The notes under the pieces: model-generated
The model's database searches: none
What the model was told of the DNA's origin: nothing
The model's input: the letters and a program-made list of their open reading frames with translations, nothing else
NCBI RefSeq assembly: GCF_000829695.1
Contig: NZ_BBNN01000056.1
Span: 1 to 39,106, forward strand
Source of the DNA: Streptomyces sp. NBRC 110035
GTDB lineage: Bacteria > Actinomycetota > Actinomycetes > Streptomycetales > Streptomycetaceae
Length of the DNA stretch: 39,106 nt
Reading direction: 5' to 3'
Program-made: the position numbers and the translations under genes
Part shown: one piece after another, positions 24,833 to 33,615 of the stretch
Position numbering within the stretch: the first letter of the stretch is position 1
Layout: every line of letters begins with the position of its first letter

Positions 24833-25756
24833 TTCGACCGCGCGGCCTCGGTGGCCCGCCGCTACGGCGAGGCCGTCGACACCCGCCACACCGGTACGGG
24901 CCCCGGCCCGAGCGGGCCCCAGAAGGTCGCCCGCGCCTTCTACGACCCCCTGGTCTACCGCCGTATCCGCAACGCCATGGGAGGCAGGGTCCGCTACGCC
25001 ATCTGCGGCGGCTCCCCGCTCGGCCGCGACCTGAGCGCGTTCTACACCGGCGCGGGCATCGAGATCTTCGAGGGCTACGGCCTCACCGAGACCACCGCCG
25101 CGTCGACGGTGACGCCCCCGCTGAGGCCCCGGCTCGGCACGGTGGGCTGGCCGCTGCCCGGCACCAGGATCCGTATCGCGGCCGACGGCGAGATCCTCGT
25201 CGCGGGCGAGCACGTCCTGCGCGGCTACTGGGACCCCCGGGCCGGCGGGGTCCTCCCCGCGGAACGCGACGGCTGGCTCGCGACCGGTGACATCGGCGAA
25301 CTGGACGACGAGGGCTACCTGACCATCACCGGCTGCAAGAAGAAGATGCTGATCACGGCGGGCGGCAAGAGCGTCGCCCCCGCCCCGCTGGAGAACTGGC
25401 TCCGCTCGCACCCCCTGATCTCCCAGTGCATGATCCTGGGCGACCGCCGCCCCTACGTCTCCGCCCTGATCACCCTCGACCCCGACGGCATCACCCACTG
25501 GCGCCGCATGAACGGCAAGCATCCGGTCCCGGCCGAGCTCCTGGTCGACGACGAGGAACTGCGCGCGGTCCTGCAACGCGCGGTCGACGAGGCCAACAAG
25601 ATGCTCTCCCGCCGCGAGTCCATCCGCCGCTTCACCGTCCTCCCCGTCGACTTCCGGGAGGACGCGGGCCATCTGACCCCGTCCATGAAGCTCCGCCGCG
25701 ACGCGATCCTGCGCGACTTCGCGGAGGAGGTGGAGGGGCTGTACCCGAGTTCATGA
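24818..25756 (+). pseudogene. Long-chain acyl-CoA synthetase (AMP-binding), 5' end deleted
   Basis: The frame holds the C-terminal half of a FadD/FACL15-type ligase: AICGGSPLGRDLSAFY, EGYGLTETTAA, GWLATGDIGELDDEGYLTITGCKKKMLI with the hinge, and GKSVAPAPLENWLR. The N-terminal half with the nucleotide loop (YTSGTTG-type) is absent. Homology begins near EGEAAFDRAASVARRYG, at the point where fabG ends on the other strand. No convincing start codon or ribosome site was gained. The last six bases, TCATGA, hold both its stop and that of the opposing methyltransferase. Confidence 0.82.
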
Positions 25757-26569
25757 GCGGGGGGCCGTGGAGTGACCGGCCGTGGAGTGACCGGTGGTGC
25801 GGTGACCGGTGGTGCCGTGATCGGTGGTGGAGGGGACTGAGTGGTCGGCGCGCGGTCGGCGGGCGATGAGGAACGCCTGGGGTGTCGACTCGCCCTGTTC
25901 CTCGTCCGCGGCCCGCTCGGAGCGCAGCACGAGGGTGAACCCGGCCCTCTCCAGGGCGTCGGCCATCCGGTCCGGGCGGCGCCGCTGGAAGTCCAGGACG
26001 ACCGGGTGACCGAAGGGGCGTTCGACGCGGAGGGTTTTCTCGCCGGCCTGGAAGGCGAGCAGCAGATGACCCCCGGGCACCAGGAGCCGGCGGAATCCGG
26101 CGAAGAGCGCCGGCAGGTCGTCCTGCGGGACGTGGATGCTCGAGTACCACGAGACGACACCGTCCAGCGTGCCGTCCGGGATGCCCGGATCCAGCATCGA
26201 ACCCTGCTCGAACCGCAGACCGGGGTTCTCGCGGCGGGCGACCCTGAGCATCGATTCCGACAGGTCGAGGCCGAAGACGTCCAGCCCGCAGGAGGCCAGG
26301 TGGGCCGTCACCCATCCGGGGCCGCATCCGAGGTCGGCGACCCTGCCGCCGGTGCCGCTCGTCCCGCTGAGGCCGGTGCCGGTGCTGGTCCCAGTACCGC
26401 TCGCCGCTTCGACGAGTCCGGCGAGCAGTGCCAGCTCCACGGGCTGGGCGGCGAAAACGTCGCGGAAGCGGTCGGTGTAGTCCTCGGCGACGGCGTCGTA
26501 GAAGGCGCGGGTGGCGGCGATGTGGTCCGGGCCGGGATCCGGGGCGGTGGTGGCAGTGGCGTCCGTCAT
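25751..26569 (-). CDS. Class I SAM-dependent methyltransferase
   Basis: This 272-residue methyltransferase has the SAM-binding motif VADLGCGPGWVTAHLA at about residues 76-91. FGLDLSESMLRVARRENPG and a later PGGHLLLAFQAGEK follow. The methyl acceptor is unknown. The last 25 residues are imperfect five-residue repeats (TTGHR, TTGHS, TAGHS) encoded by 15-bp DNA repeats and are not part of the fold. A Gly/Thr/Ser repeat is also inserted before motif I. TAGGCT eight bases before the ATG suggests a leaderless transcript. Confidence 0.87.
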   Translation of the reverse strand: MTDATATTAPDPGPDHIAATRAFYDAVAEDYTDRFRDVFAAQPVELALLAGLVEAASGTGTSTGTGLSGTSGTGGRVADLGCGPGWVTAHLASCGLDVFGLDLSESMLRVARRENPGLRFEQGSMLDPGIPDGTLDGVVSWYSSIHVPQDDLPALFAGFRRLLVPGGHLLLAFQAGEKTLRVERPFGHPVVLDFQRRRPDRMADALERAGFTLVLRSERAADEEQGESTPQAFLIARRPRADHSVPSTTDHGTTGHRTTGHSTAGHSTAPRS

Positions 26570-26583
26570 GGGCGCGGAGCCTA
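26567..26583 (-). promoter_or_regulatory. Leaderless-type -10 box for the methyltransferase gene
   Basis: On the minus strand TAGGCT (26583-26578) is followed by eight bases and ATG at 26569. Confidence 0.5.
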
Positions 26584-26635
26584 GCCGCGATCACCTTCCA
26601 CGGCGGGTTCCATGACGGTTCCACGGAGAAAAGGC

Positions 26636-26669
26636 AGGAGCCCCTCTCGCCTGACGGCGGGGGGCTCCT
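26636..26669 (-). terminator. Terminator of cspA
   Basis: AGGAGCCCC and GGGGCTCCT form a perfect 9-bp stem. Read on the minus strand, the stem is followed by CCTGCCTTTT, giving a short T tract. It lies 35 bases after the cspA stop. Confidence 0.8.
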
Positions 26670-26703
26670 TGGGTACTGCTGGTCGTTCCCGGATCGGAGA
26701 GGA

Positions 26704-26907
26704 TCAGACCGGGGTGACGTTCTCCGCCTGCGGGCCCTTGGGGCCCTGCGTGACGTCGAAGGACACCTGCTGGTTCTCTTCGAGCGAGCGGAAGCCGCTC
26801 GCGTTGATCGCGGAGTAGTGGACGAAGACGTCGGGGCCTCCGCCTTCCTGGGCGATGAAACCAAAGCCCTTTTCGGCGTTGAACCACTTCACGGTTCCGG
26901 TAGCCAT
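26704..26907 (-). CDS. csp: Cold-shock protein CspA family
   Basis: This 67-residue OB-fold protein binds single-stranded RNA and DNA. The RNA-binding motifs KGFGFIAQ and DVFVHYSAI are intact, as is the start GTVKWFNAEKG. The ATG at 26907 has a strong AAGGAGGG site. The leader is long: with the promoter at 27067-27094 it spans about 150 bases, as is common for cold-shock genes, where leader structure can control translation. It is divergent from mqnA and closed by a hairpin with a T tract. Confidence 0.97.
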   Translation of the reverse strand: MATGTVKWFNAEKGFGFIAQEGGGPDVFVHYSAINASGFRSLEENQQVSFDVTQGPKGPQAENVTPV

Positions 26908-27066
26908 AAGCCCTCCTTGGGCCCAAAGGGTTGCCCTGCTCCAGAACCCAGCAAGTGTGAAGACCAATTCTGCACAATCGCATCCGTCTGAGAACGACGA
27001 GAGCCCGCGGTCACATGCTCCGCAGGCTCTGTACTGCAAGGGAAACCAAACTGCAACTTGCGGACG

Positions 27067-27094
27067 AGCCTAGCACGCGACCGCCCGCGCGCAA
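27067..27094 (-). promoter_or_regulatory. cspA promoter
   Basis: On the minus strand a -35 TTGCGC (27094-27089) and a -10 TAGGCT (27072-27067) are separated by 16 bases. The transcript would start near 27060. Confidence 0.55.
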
Positions 27095-27195
27095 TAGAGG
27101 TCAAGATCACGTCACCCGAATGTTTGAATGTTCACTTCCGCGTCGCGCATCGGGGCGATACCGGGCCCGGGGAGTCCGCTCCGCGGGACGAGGGC

Positions 27196-27210
27196 TAGCC
27201 TCGCGATGTG
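27196..27210 (+). promoter_or_regulatory. Leaderless-type -10 box for mqnA
   Basis: TAGCCT at 27196-27201 is followed by six bases and the GTG at 27208. No ribosome site is present. Confidence 0.55.
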
Positions 27211-28056
27211 GACCATCCTCGCACCCGGCCGCGCGTCGGACACATTCAGTTCCTGAACTGCATGCCCCTCTACTGGGGGCTTGCGAGAACGGGCACTCTC
27301 CTCGACTTCGAGCTGTCGAAGGACACCCCCGAGAAGCTCAGCGAGAAACTCGTGCAGGGAGATCTCGACATCGGGCCGATCACCCTGGTCGAGTTCCTCA
27401 AGCACGCCGACCAGCTGGTCGCCTTCCCCGACATCGCCGTCGGCTGCGACGGCCCGGTGATGTCGTGCGTGATCGTCTCGCAGGTCCCGCTGGACCGCCT
27501 GGACGGCGCCCGCGTCGCCCTCGGGTCGACCTCGCGCACGTCCGTCCGCCTCGCCCAGCTCCTGCTGGCCGAGCGGTTCGGCGTCCAGCCCGACTACTAC
27601 ATGTGCCCGCCCGACCTCAGCCAGATGATGCAGGAGGCCGACGCGGCCGTGCTCATCGGCGACGCCGCCCTGCGCGCGACCATGATCGACGGCCCCCGCT
27701 TCGGGCTCGACGTGCACGACCTGGGCACGCTGTGGAAGGAGTGGACGGGGCTGCCGTTCGTCTTCGCCGTCTGGGCGGCGCGCCGCGACTACCTGGAGCG
27801 CGAGCCGGTCCTCACCCGGAAGGTGCACGAGGCCTTCCTCGCCTCCCGCGACCTCTCCCTGGAGGAAGTCGGCAAGGTCGCCGAGCAGGCGTCCCGCTGG
27901 GAGGCCTTCGACGAGAGGACGCTGGCCCAGTACTTCACCACCCTCGACTTCAGCTTCGGCCCGCCGCAGCTGGCGGCGGTCGAGGAGTTCGCGCGCCGGG
28001 TGGGACCGACGACGGGCTTCGCGGCGGACGTGAAGGTCGACCTGCTGCAGCCGTGA
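27208..28056 (+). CDS. mqnA: Chorismate dehydratase
   Basis: This 282-residue enzyme with a periplasmic-binding-protein-like fold removes water from chorismate to form 3-(1-carboxyvinyl)oxybenzoate, the first step of the futalosine pathway and the substrate of MqnE. Characteristic segments are RVGHIQFLNCMPLYWGL, DLDIGPITLVEFLKHADQL, VALGSTSRTSVRLAQLLL and LIGDAALRATM. GTG at 27208 lies just after a TAGCCT box and lacks a Shine-Dalgarno sequence. It stands apart from the other mqn genes, divergent from cspA. Confidence 0.95.
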   Translation: MDHPRTRPRVGHIQFLNCMPLYWGLARTGTLLDFELSKDTPEKLSEKLVQGDLDIGPITLVEFLKHADQLVAFPDIAVGCDGPVMSCVIVSQVPLDRLDGARVALGSTSRTSVRLAQLLLAERFGVQPDYYMCPPDLSQMMQEADAAVLIGDAALRATMIDGPRFGLDVHDLGTLWKEWTGLPFVFAVWAARRDYLEREPVLTRKVHEAFLASRDLSLEEVGKVAEQASRWEAFDERTLAQYFTTLDFSFGPPQLAAVEEFARRVGPTTGFAADVKVDLLQP

Positions 28057-28382
28057 GGACGCGAGGGCCGCCCACTGCCCTGCTGAAGGCGCCCGGTACG
28101 GGTGCGCGGGGGGAGGGGCGGGCGGGCGCACGGGACCGACTCCATGAGGCCGCTCGACGCCGACGAGCCCACGGCCCCGGGACCCGCACCCGCACCCGCC
28201 GACCGAGCCGGCCGGAGGCCACCGCCCGCCCCCTCCCGGCAGGCTCCCGGTCTCCGTCACACGGATCCGAGGTCTACGCCCTGCCCGCCGTACGACACCA
28301 CGAGCGACGGCACGGACGGGCCCCGGATCCGGCGATCCCCGGATCCGGGGCCCACGCGTCACATGTGACGTCATACGGGACG
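28057..28382. other. Spacer between convergent mqnA and eccC
   Basis: No gene is supported in this 326-base region. The left part is GC-rich with no visible structure. The right end holds two inverted repeats, annotated separately, before the eccC stop. Confidence 0.6.
28318..28353. terminator. Bidirectional terminator, perfect 15-bp inverted repeat
   Basis: Perfect 15-bp arms, at 28318-28332 and 28339-28353, flank a six-base loop. It lies between the convergent mqnA and eccC genes, 30 bases from the eccC stop. Confidence 0.85.
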
Positions 28383-28387
28383 TCACA
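28364..28387. repeat. Second hairpin overlapping the eccC stop, with adjoining palindrome
   Basis: TGTGACGTC and GACGTCACA form a 9-bp stem across the eccC stop codon. A 14-bp perfect palindrome, CGTCACATGTGACG at 28357-28370, overlaps its left arm. It may be part of the terminator or a protein site. Confidence 0.6.
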
Positions 28388-31300
28388 TCGGAGTCGTGAC
28401 CGTCTGGTGCTCGCCGCTGCCCAGGTGCAGCATCCCCTTGCCCGGTGAGATCTGGCCACCGACCATGCTCCGCGTCGTACGGATACCGATCAGATCGCCG
28501 GCGGACGAGTCCTGCGGCGACAACAGGATGCCGCGGCGCGCCTTCTTCGCGTCGACCTGCCAGCCGGAGAAGCCGTCACAGATCTCCTCCTCGTCACCGG
28601 CGATGACGACGGCGAGCCCCTCCTCGCCGCCACGCTCCACGATCCGTTTGAAGACGTCCTCGGCGTCGCAGTCGTCCAGTACCTCGGCGTCGTCGACGAG
28701 GACGACGACCGGATCCTCGGGCTTGGCGGACGAGACGGTCTCCTCCAGTTCGTCCTCGTCGATGTCACGGCCGGTGAAGACCTTCAACACGCCTTCGCAG
28801 CCATCGAGTTCCCGCAGTGGTGACGGGCGGGGAGCGGCGACGACGAGACGGACGCCCCGGGCGAGATACGACCGGGCGAAGTTCATCAGCACCGTGCTGC
28901 GCCCGGACTTGGCGGGGCCGCCGATCACGAACGCCGGGACGCCCTGCCCGAGGTCGGGGCCGAAGGCGGTGAGCTCGTCACCGCCGACACCCACCACAGC
29001 CCACAGCCGCGATCCGCTCGTGTCCGTGTCGCGCATGGCCCAGGCATCGGCGAAGGAGATCCGGCTCGGCAGGACGTCGACCCGGAACGGACGGCGGGAA
29101 CGGGGGACGTCGGTGTCGCGGGCGGTGGCGGCCTCGCCGATCGCGACCAGGGCCGCTGCCTGCCCCTGGCCGGTGGTGTCCTCGGAGAGCAGCGCGAACT
29201 GTGTCTCCGTGGCGGTCTCGTTGCGGAAGGCACGCCCCGGCGGGATCTCCTCGGGCACCTTGCGGGAGCTGATGTCCAGCATGGAGAAGTCGCCGCGGTC
29301 CGCGAGGCGCAGACCGTACTTGTCCTCGGTGAGCGAGGAGATGCGTCCCGCCAGGACCTGCCGGTCACCGGTGATCACGACGTGGAGACCGACGCTCGCA
29401 CCCTCACGCATCATGGTCATCAGCTGGTCGGTCAGGTCACCGTGGTTGTAGTCGCCCAGGGTGGGCAGCCAGCCCTCCCAGCGGTCCAGCAGCAGCACGA
29501 TGTGCGGCAGCCGCTCCTCCTCGGTGACGGCGGCACGCTGCTCCCCGATGTCGGCGAAGCCGCTTTCGGCGAGCAGGTCCTGGCGGCGCGTGAGTTCAGT
29601 GCTCAGACGGGTGAACAACCGGACGACACGCTCCAGCTGGTTACGGCCGACGACCGCGCCGCAGTGCGGCAGCCGGGTCAGCGCGTTGAGGGCGCCGTTG
29701 CCGCAGTCGATGCCGTACAGGTGGACATCGGCGCACGAGAGCGTATGGGCCAGGGAACCGGCGATGGTCCGCAGCAGCTGCGAGCGGCCGGTACGGGGGG
29801 CGCCGCCGACCAGCAGATGACCGAAGGTGGCGAAGTCCACGGACACCGGACGCCGGGCCTGCTCGCCGGGCAGGTCCTCCACACCGTACGGGGCAGCGGG
29901 CAGCGCACCTCGGGGGCGTACCGCGGGAACATCGTCCAGCTGCAGGCTCTCCTCCAGGGCGGGCAGCCACGGGGAGTGCTGAGCCGGAATGCCGAGTACG
30001 TGGTTGGCGTCCCGTACGGCGTCCACGAGGACCTTGAGGTCGGTGATCTCGTCGTCCTCGCGGGTTTCCGTCTTGGGTTTGCGCAACGCCTGCCGTCCCA
30101 GGTCCTCCCAGGCCAGCTCACCCGCCCAGGGTGCCAGCGCCTGCGGATCCGCCGCGCCGGGGCGCCGCCCTCCCACACGGCCGGACTGGAACGGGACGAG
30201 GGAGGCGTGACCAAGGCGTACGTACGCCCGGCCGGGCGTGCTCTTCGAGATGTGCCCGGCCTCCGGTGCGTCGATGACGTCCGAGGACTCCCCGGCGTCC
30301 GTCACGCGCAGCGCGATACGGAGGTTCGTGTTGGCGCGGATCTCGGGGGAGACGACGCCGCTGGGCCGCTGTGTCGCGAGCAGCAGGTGAATACCGAGGG
30401 ACCGCCCTCGCTGCGCGATGTTCACGAGTCCGGTCACGAAGTCGGGCAGGTCGCGCACCATCGACGCGAACTCGTCGATGACGATGAGGAGCCGGGGCAC
30501 AGGCGCGTGCGAGGGGTCCCGTCGTACAAGGTCCTGGTAGTCCTCGATGTCCTTGGCGTCCGCGTCGGCCAGGATGTGCTCGCGCCGCTTCAGCTCGGCG
30601 CCCAGCGACTCCAGGGCCCGCTCGACGAGGTGGGCGTCCAGGTCGGTGACCATGCCGACGGTGTGCGGCAGTTTCACGCAGTCCTTGAACGCGGAGCCGC
30701 CCTTGTAGTCGACGAGGACGAAGGTCATGTTCTCCGGCGTGTTCGCCACCGCGAGCGCCGCCACGATGGTCTGGAGCAGCTCCGACTTACCCGAACCGGT
30801 GGTACCGGCGATCAGGCCGTGCGGGCCGTCCTTGCGCATGTCGATGCCGAACGGACCGTCGTAGGACTCGCCGATCACGGCCATCGTCGACTGGCCGCCC
30901 ATACGCCAGCGGGCGGCGACGGCGTCGCTCGTCGGGGGCTCGAGCTGCAGGACGTCGAGCAGGCGGCTCGCGGCGGGCAGCGCGGAGTCCTCCGTCTCGC
31001 CGCTGATGTCGCGCAGCGGGGACATCGACCGGGCCAGCCGCGCGCACCAGCCGGCGGAGACGAAATCGGGCCGGACACCGGTCAGCCGACGGGCGCCGCT
31101 CTGCTCCACCCGAAGCCGGAGTTCGAGGTCCTCGGGTGCGCTCTCCTGGGGCTGGGGGGCGGCCTGGTGCCAGGCGTGGAAGGAGGGAAACCCGCCGACG
31201 GCAGGTTGCGCCGCCTTGGCCTGGGCGGTGCCGGCGGTGTTCGCGGTGCCCCCGGTCCGTCGCGGCTCGGCGACGACGACGCCCTGGCACTCCCCGGGCA

Positions 31301-33029
31301 GGAAACGTTCCTCGGCGTCCAGACAGATCGCGTACATGGCGACGGCCGGCCCTTCGCGCAGCAGCCGGACCACACCGGGCAGCGAACGCAGCCGACGGGA
31401 CCCGTCCCAGACGACCACGATGTCGGGGTCGGAGAACGCCGGGCCGTCGCGGCGGCCACCCTCCTTCAACGCCTTCTGCCGCGCGTCGAGCAGCTGAGTC
31501 AGTTCACCGACCCGGGAACCCACTGTCTCGGAGTCCGTACCGATCAGGACGTTGACGTCCTGCCCGCCCGAGGGACGCGCGTGCGGGAGCCAGCGCGTCC
31601 AGTCCCAGCGCGTGTGCGCCCCCTGCTCGGTCAGTACGTAGAACTGCACGTCCATGGGACTGTGCAGCACCGCGGTCTGCGCCACGGCCCAGCGTCCGAG
31701 AGCCTGTGCGGACTCGCCGGGACCGGCGATGCCGACGACCCCGAGATCCTTGAGCGGCAGCGCCACCGGCGCGTCCTCCATCCGCCAGGTGACCTCGCGC
31801 TTGTGGTCGTCCTGCTCCGGGTCGTCGAGGACGACTTCGGAGCGGACCCGGCCGGTTCCCACGCGCAGCAGCAGGTGGTCGGCGTCGGTACGCCGCCGCT
31901 CCCACAGCCGGGTGCGGGGGCCGGTGCCGAAGGACAACACGGCGGCCGGATCGGGAACGGCCTGGCGCCGGTCCGACCGTTCGGTGACCAGAGCGTCCTC
32001 GGCGTCCTTCTCGATCCGCTTCTTGGTCTCCTTGTACTCCTTCATCTGCTTGGCGTGCGACTTCCGGCCGTGCTTCTTGTCCATGAAGTAGTTGCCGAAG
32101 AGCATGATCGGGCTCAGCAGGGCCATGATCATGTAGTACCAGCGTCCGAAGATCATGACCGCGACCACGGCACCGACCAGTGGGAAGAGCGCCATCAGCC
32201 AGGGCAACGGCCGCGCTTCGAAGTCACCGGGCGGCGACGGCAGACGGAACCGGGTCTGACGCTCGGCGGGTCGCAGCCGAGGAGGACGGTTGTAGTCGAG
32301 ACCTGTGCCGTCCTCGGACCACTTCAGGGCGGCATCCGGAGGGAGATACGCGATGAGGTCGAACAGGCTGTTTCCGATTGCCAGTTGAGACCCCAGGGGC
32401 CAGTCGTCACCTTCGAGGGGCTCACCGTCGAGCCGGGCGGTGGACGAGTCGTCCCCGCCGCCCTCCTTGCCGTCCCCCGAAATCCTGTCGCTCCCTCGCT
32501 CCTTGCCGGACGCGCTTTCCCCGCCGGATGCTCTACCGCTCTCCGTGTGCACGGTGACCTTGCAGGTGCCGTCCATGGCGATCGACAACGTCCCGGCCCG
32601 CGAGGCCAGTTCGGGATCGTCGATGCGCAGGTGTGCGGCCGGGCCGCTGCCGATGTCGTACCGCCCGACGCCCAGCCGGTGCACCGAGCCCGCCGCGGGA
32701 CCGCCGGCGACGCGGAACTCCACCACTCCGGTCGGCTCCCCGAAGACGCAGCCGGCCGGATCGTGCAGACTGACGACGGCACCTTCGCGCAGCGGCGACT
32801 CGACAACGGTGGCGGCCGGATCCAGCGGGTAACCGTCGACGAAGGCCTGTAGCGCCCCACCGGTCCCCCGGTGGCCCCCGATGGGGACGACCTGCCCGCT
32901 GCCGCCCAGTCCGACGTGCCGCGCCAACTCCCGTGTGATGTCACCCACCGACGACTCCGGGTCCGCGTCGAGCACCACGTCGGCGGTGGCTCCAGCAGCC
33001 GGGTCGACGACGGTCAGGCTCAGGCGCAC
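28383..33029 (-). CDS. eccC: Type VII secretion ATPase, EccC/EssC (FtsK-SpoIIIE) family
   Basis: This 1,548-residue membrane ATPase is the motor that recognises and exports WXG100-type substrates. An N-terminal ubiquitin-like/FHA-like region covers about residues 1-230. Two membrane segments lie at about 275-317 (LMALFPLVGAVVAVMIFG and MIMALLSPIMLFGNYF). Three FtsK-type ATPase domains follow. The first has an intact Walker A, GTTGSGKSELL, at about residue 748 and a Walker B, LLIVIDEFASM. The second (APRTGRSQLL, about 1081) and third (PAKSGRSTVL, about 1375) have Arg instead of the Walker lysine, so only the first looks catalytic. The single-chain layout resembles EssC of Firmicutes. The GTG start at 33029 follows GAGGAGGA. 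It is divergent from the substrate genes. Confidence 0.93.
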   Translation of the reverse strand: MRLSLTVVDPAAGATADVVLDADPESSVGDITRELARHVGLGGSGQVVPIGGHRGTGGALQAFVDGYPLDPAATVVESPLREGAVVSLHDPAGCVFGEPTGVVEFRVAGGPAAGSVHRLGVGRYDIGSGPAAHLRIDDPELASRAGTLSIAMDGTCKVTVHTESGRASGGESASGKERGSDRISGDGKEGGGDDSSTARLDGEPLEGDDWPLGSQLAIGNSLFDLIAYLPPDAALKWSEDGTGLDYNRPPRLRPAERQTRFRLPSPPGDFEARPLPWLMALFPLVGAVVAVMIFGRWYYMIMALLSPIMLFGNYFMDKKHGRKSHAKQMKEYKETKKRIEKDAEDALVTERSDRRQAVPDPAAVLSFGTGPRTRLWERRRTDADHLLLRVGTGRVRSEVVLDDPEQDDHKREVTWRMEDAPVALPLKDLGVVGIAGPGESAQALGRWAVAQTAVLHSPMDVQFYVLTEQGAHTRWDWTRWLPHARPSGGQDVNVLIGTDSETVGSRVGELTQLLDARQKALKEGGRRDGPAFSDPDIVVVWDGSRRLRSLPGVVRLLREGPAVAMYAICLDAEERFLPGECQGVVVAEPRRTGGTANTAGTAQAKAAQPAVGGFPSFHAWHQAAPQPQESAPEDLELRLRVEQSGARRLTGVRPDFVSAGWCARLARSMSPLRDISGETEDSALPAASRLLDVLQLEPPTSDAVAARWRMGGQSTMAVIGESYDGPFGIDMRKDGPHGLIAGTTGSGKSELLQTIVAALAVANTPENMTFVLVDYKGGSAFKDCVKLPHTVGMVTDLDAHLVERALESLGAELKRREHILADADAKDIEDYQDLVRRDPSHAPVPRLLIVIDEFASMVRDLPDFVTGLVNIAQRGRSLGIHLLLATQRPSGVVSPEIRANTNLRIALRVTDAGESSDVIDAPEAGHISKSTPGRAYVRLGHASLVPFQSGRVGGRRPGAADPQALAPWAGELAWEDLGRQALRKPKTETREDDEITDLKVLVDAVRDANHVLGIPAQHSPWLPALEESLQLDDVPAVRPRGALPAAPYGVEDLPGEQARRPVSVDFATFGHLLVGGAPRTGRSQLLRTIAGSLAHTLSCADVHLYGIDCGNGALNALTRLPHCGAVVGRNQLERVVRLFTRLSTELTRRQDLLAESGFADIGEQRAAVTEEERLPHIVLLLDRWEGWLPTLGDYNHGDLTDQLMTMMREGASVGLHVVITGDRQVLAGRISSLTEDKYGLRLADRGDFSMLDISSRKVPEEIPPGRAFRNETATETQFALLSEDTTGQGQAAALVAIGEAATARDTDVPRSRRPFRVDVLPSRISFADAWAMRDTDTSGSRLWAVVGVGGDELTAFGPDLGQGVPAFVIGGPAKSGRSTVLMNFARSYLARGVRLVVAAPRPSPLRELDGCEGVLKVFTGRDIDEDELEETVSSAKPEDPVVVLVDDAEVLDDCDAEDVFKRIVERGGEEGLAVVIAGDEEEICDGFSGWQVDAKKARRGILLSPQDSSAGDLIGIRTTRSMVGGQISPGKGMLHLGSGEHQTVTTPM

Positions 33030-33087
33030 GTGCGTCCTCCTCGTTGGCCCGAGGCCTCCCCCCGGAACGCTGAACACGGTGGAAGTG

Positions 33088-33118
33088 ACCTTAGTTGGCC
33101 AGGCACACCGTGTGACAG
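33088..33118 (-). promoter_or_regulatory. Possible eccC promoter
   Basis: On the minus strand CTGTCA (33118-33113) and TAAGGT (33093-33088) are 19 bases apart, giving a leader of about 50 bases. Confidence 0.35.
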
Positions 33119-33181
33119 CGGGATGTGCACCGGTTCACGCTCCGCTCGCACAACACCCTGGGATCCCAACAGCCACACCCG

Positions 33182-33187
33182 TAAGAT
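33182..33187 (+). promoter_or_regulatory. Possible -10 box for the WXG100 genes
   Basis: TAAGAT lies 94 bases before the ATG at 33282. No clear -35 box is seen. Confidence 0.35.
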
Positions 33188-33281
33188 CTTTGCTCACGCG
33201 GATGGTCGGCGCCGAGCGGTCGACGATCCCGACGAGCGCCGGGGGAAGGCCCCGCGACGAACGAAAACGGGAGGGAGCGTC

Positions 33282-33590
33282 ATGGCCGGCAAGGGCAAAG
33301 ACGCAGACATCACTTATGCCGAGATGGACAAGGAAGCCGGCAAGCTTCTGAAGGACATGAACCGGCTGCACGGCGAACTCGACACCATCGACGACCGCAT
33401 CAAGGCGCTCGTGGAGAACGGCTACACCACCCAGAAGGGCTCGTCCGCCTTCGAGGAGTCCTTCAAGGACTTCACCAAGGGTGCGAAGAAGGCCATGGAG
33501 GGACTGGAGGGCATGTCCGAGTTCCTGAAGAAGGCCAAGCAGGCCTACGAGGACCTGGACGAGCAGCTGGCGAAGAGCGCGAAGGGCTAG
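33282..33590 (+). CDS. WXG100-like type VII substrate, first paralogue
   Basis: This 102-residue, nearly all-helical protein has the length and heptad pattern of ESAT-6/WXG100 proteins. The turn between the helices reads GYTTQKGSSAFEESF, so the canonical W-x-G is replaced. A C-terminal YxxxD secretion signal is present as YEDLD at residues 89-93. ATG at 33282 has a strong GGGAGGGAG site. It is divergent from eccC and followed by a second WXG100-like gene, with which it may form a heterodimer. An intercistronic hairpin may lower expression of the downstream genes. Confidence 0.85.
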   Translation: MAGKGKDADITYAEMDKEAGKLLKDMNRLHGELDTIDDRIKALVENGYTTQKGSSAFEESFKDFTKGAKKAMEGLEGMSEFLKKAKQAYEDLDEQLAKSAKG

Positions 33591-33615
33591 TGACGTCGGC
33601 GGCCACCACGTTGTT

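Noticed and set aside
24254..25672. 472-codon minus-strand frame as a full-length fabG
   Set aside because: Only the part below about 24,832 is reductase; the rest is antisense to the acyl-CoA ligase remnant.
29382..32852. 1,156-codon plus-strand open frame
   Set aside because: Lies wholly antisense to eccC; composition is that of a mirrored GC-rich gene and no domain is visible.
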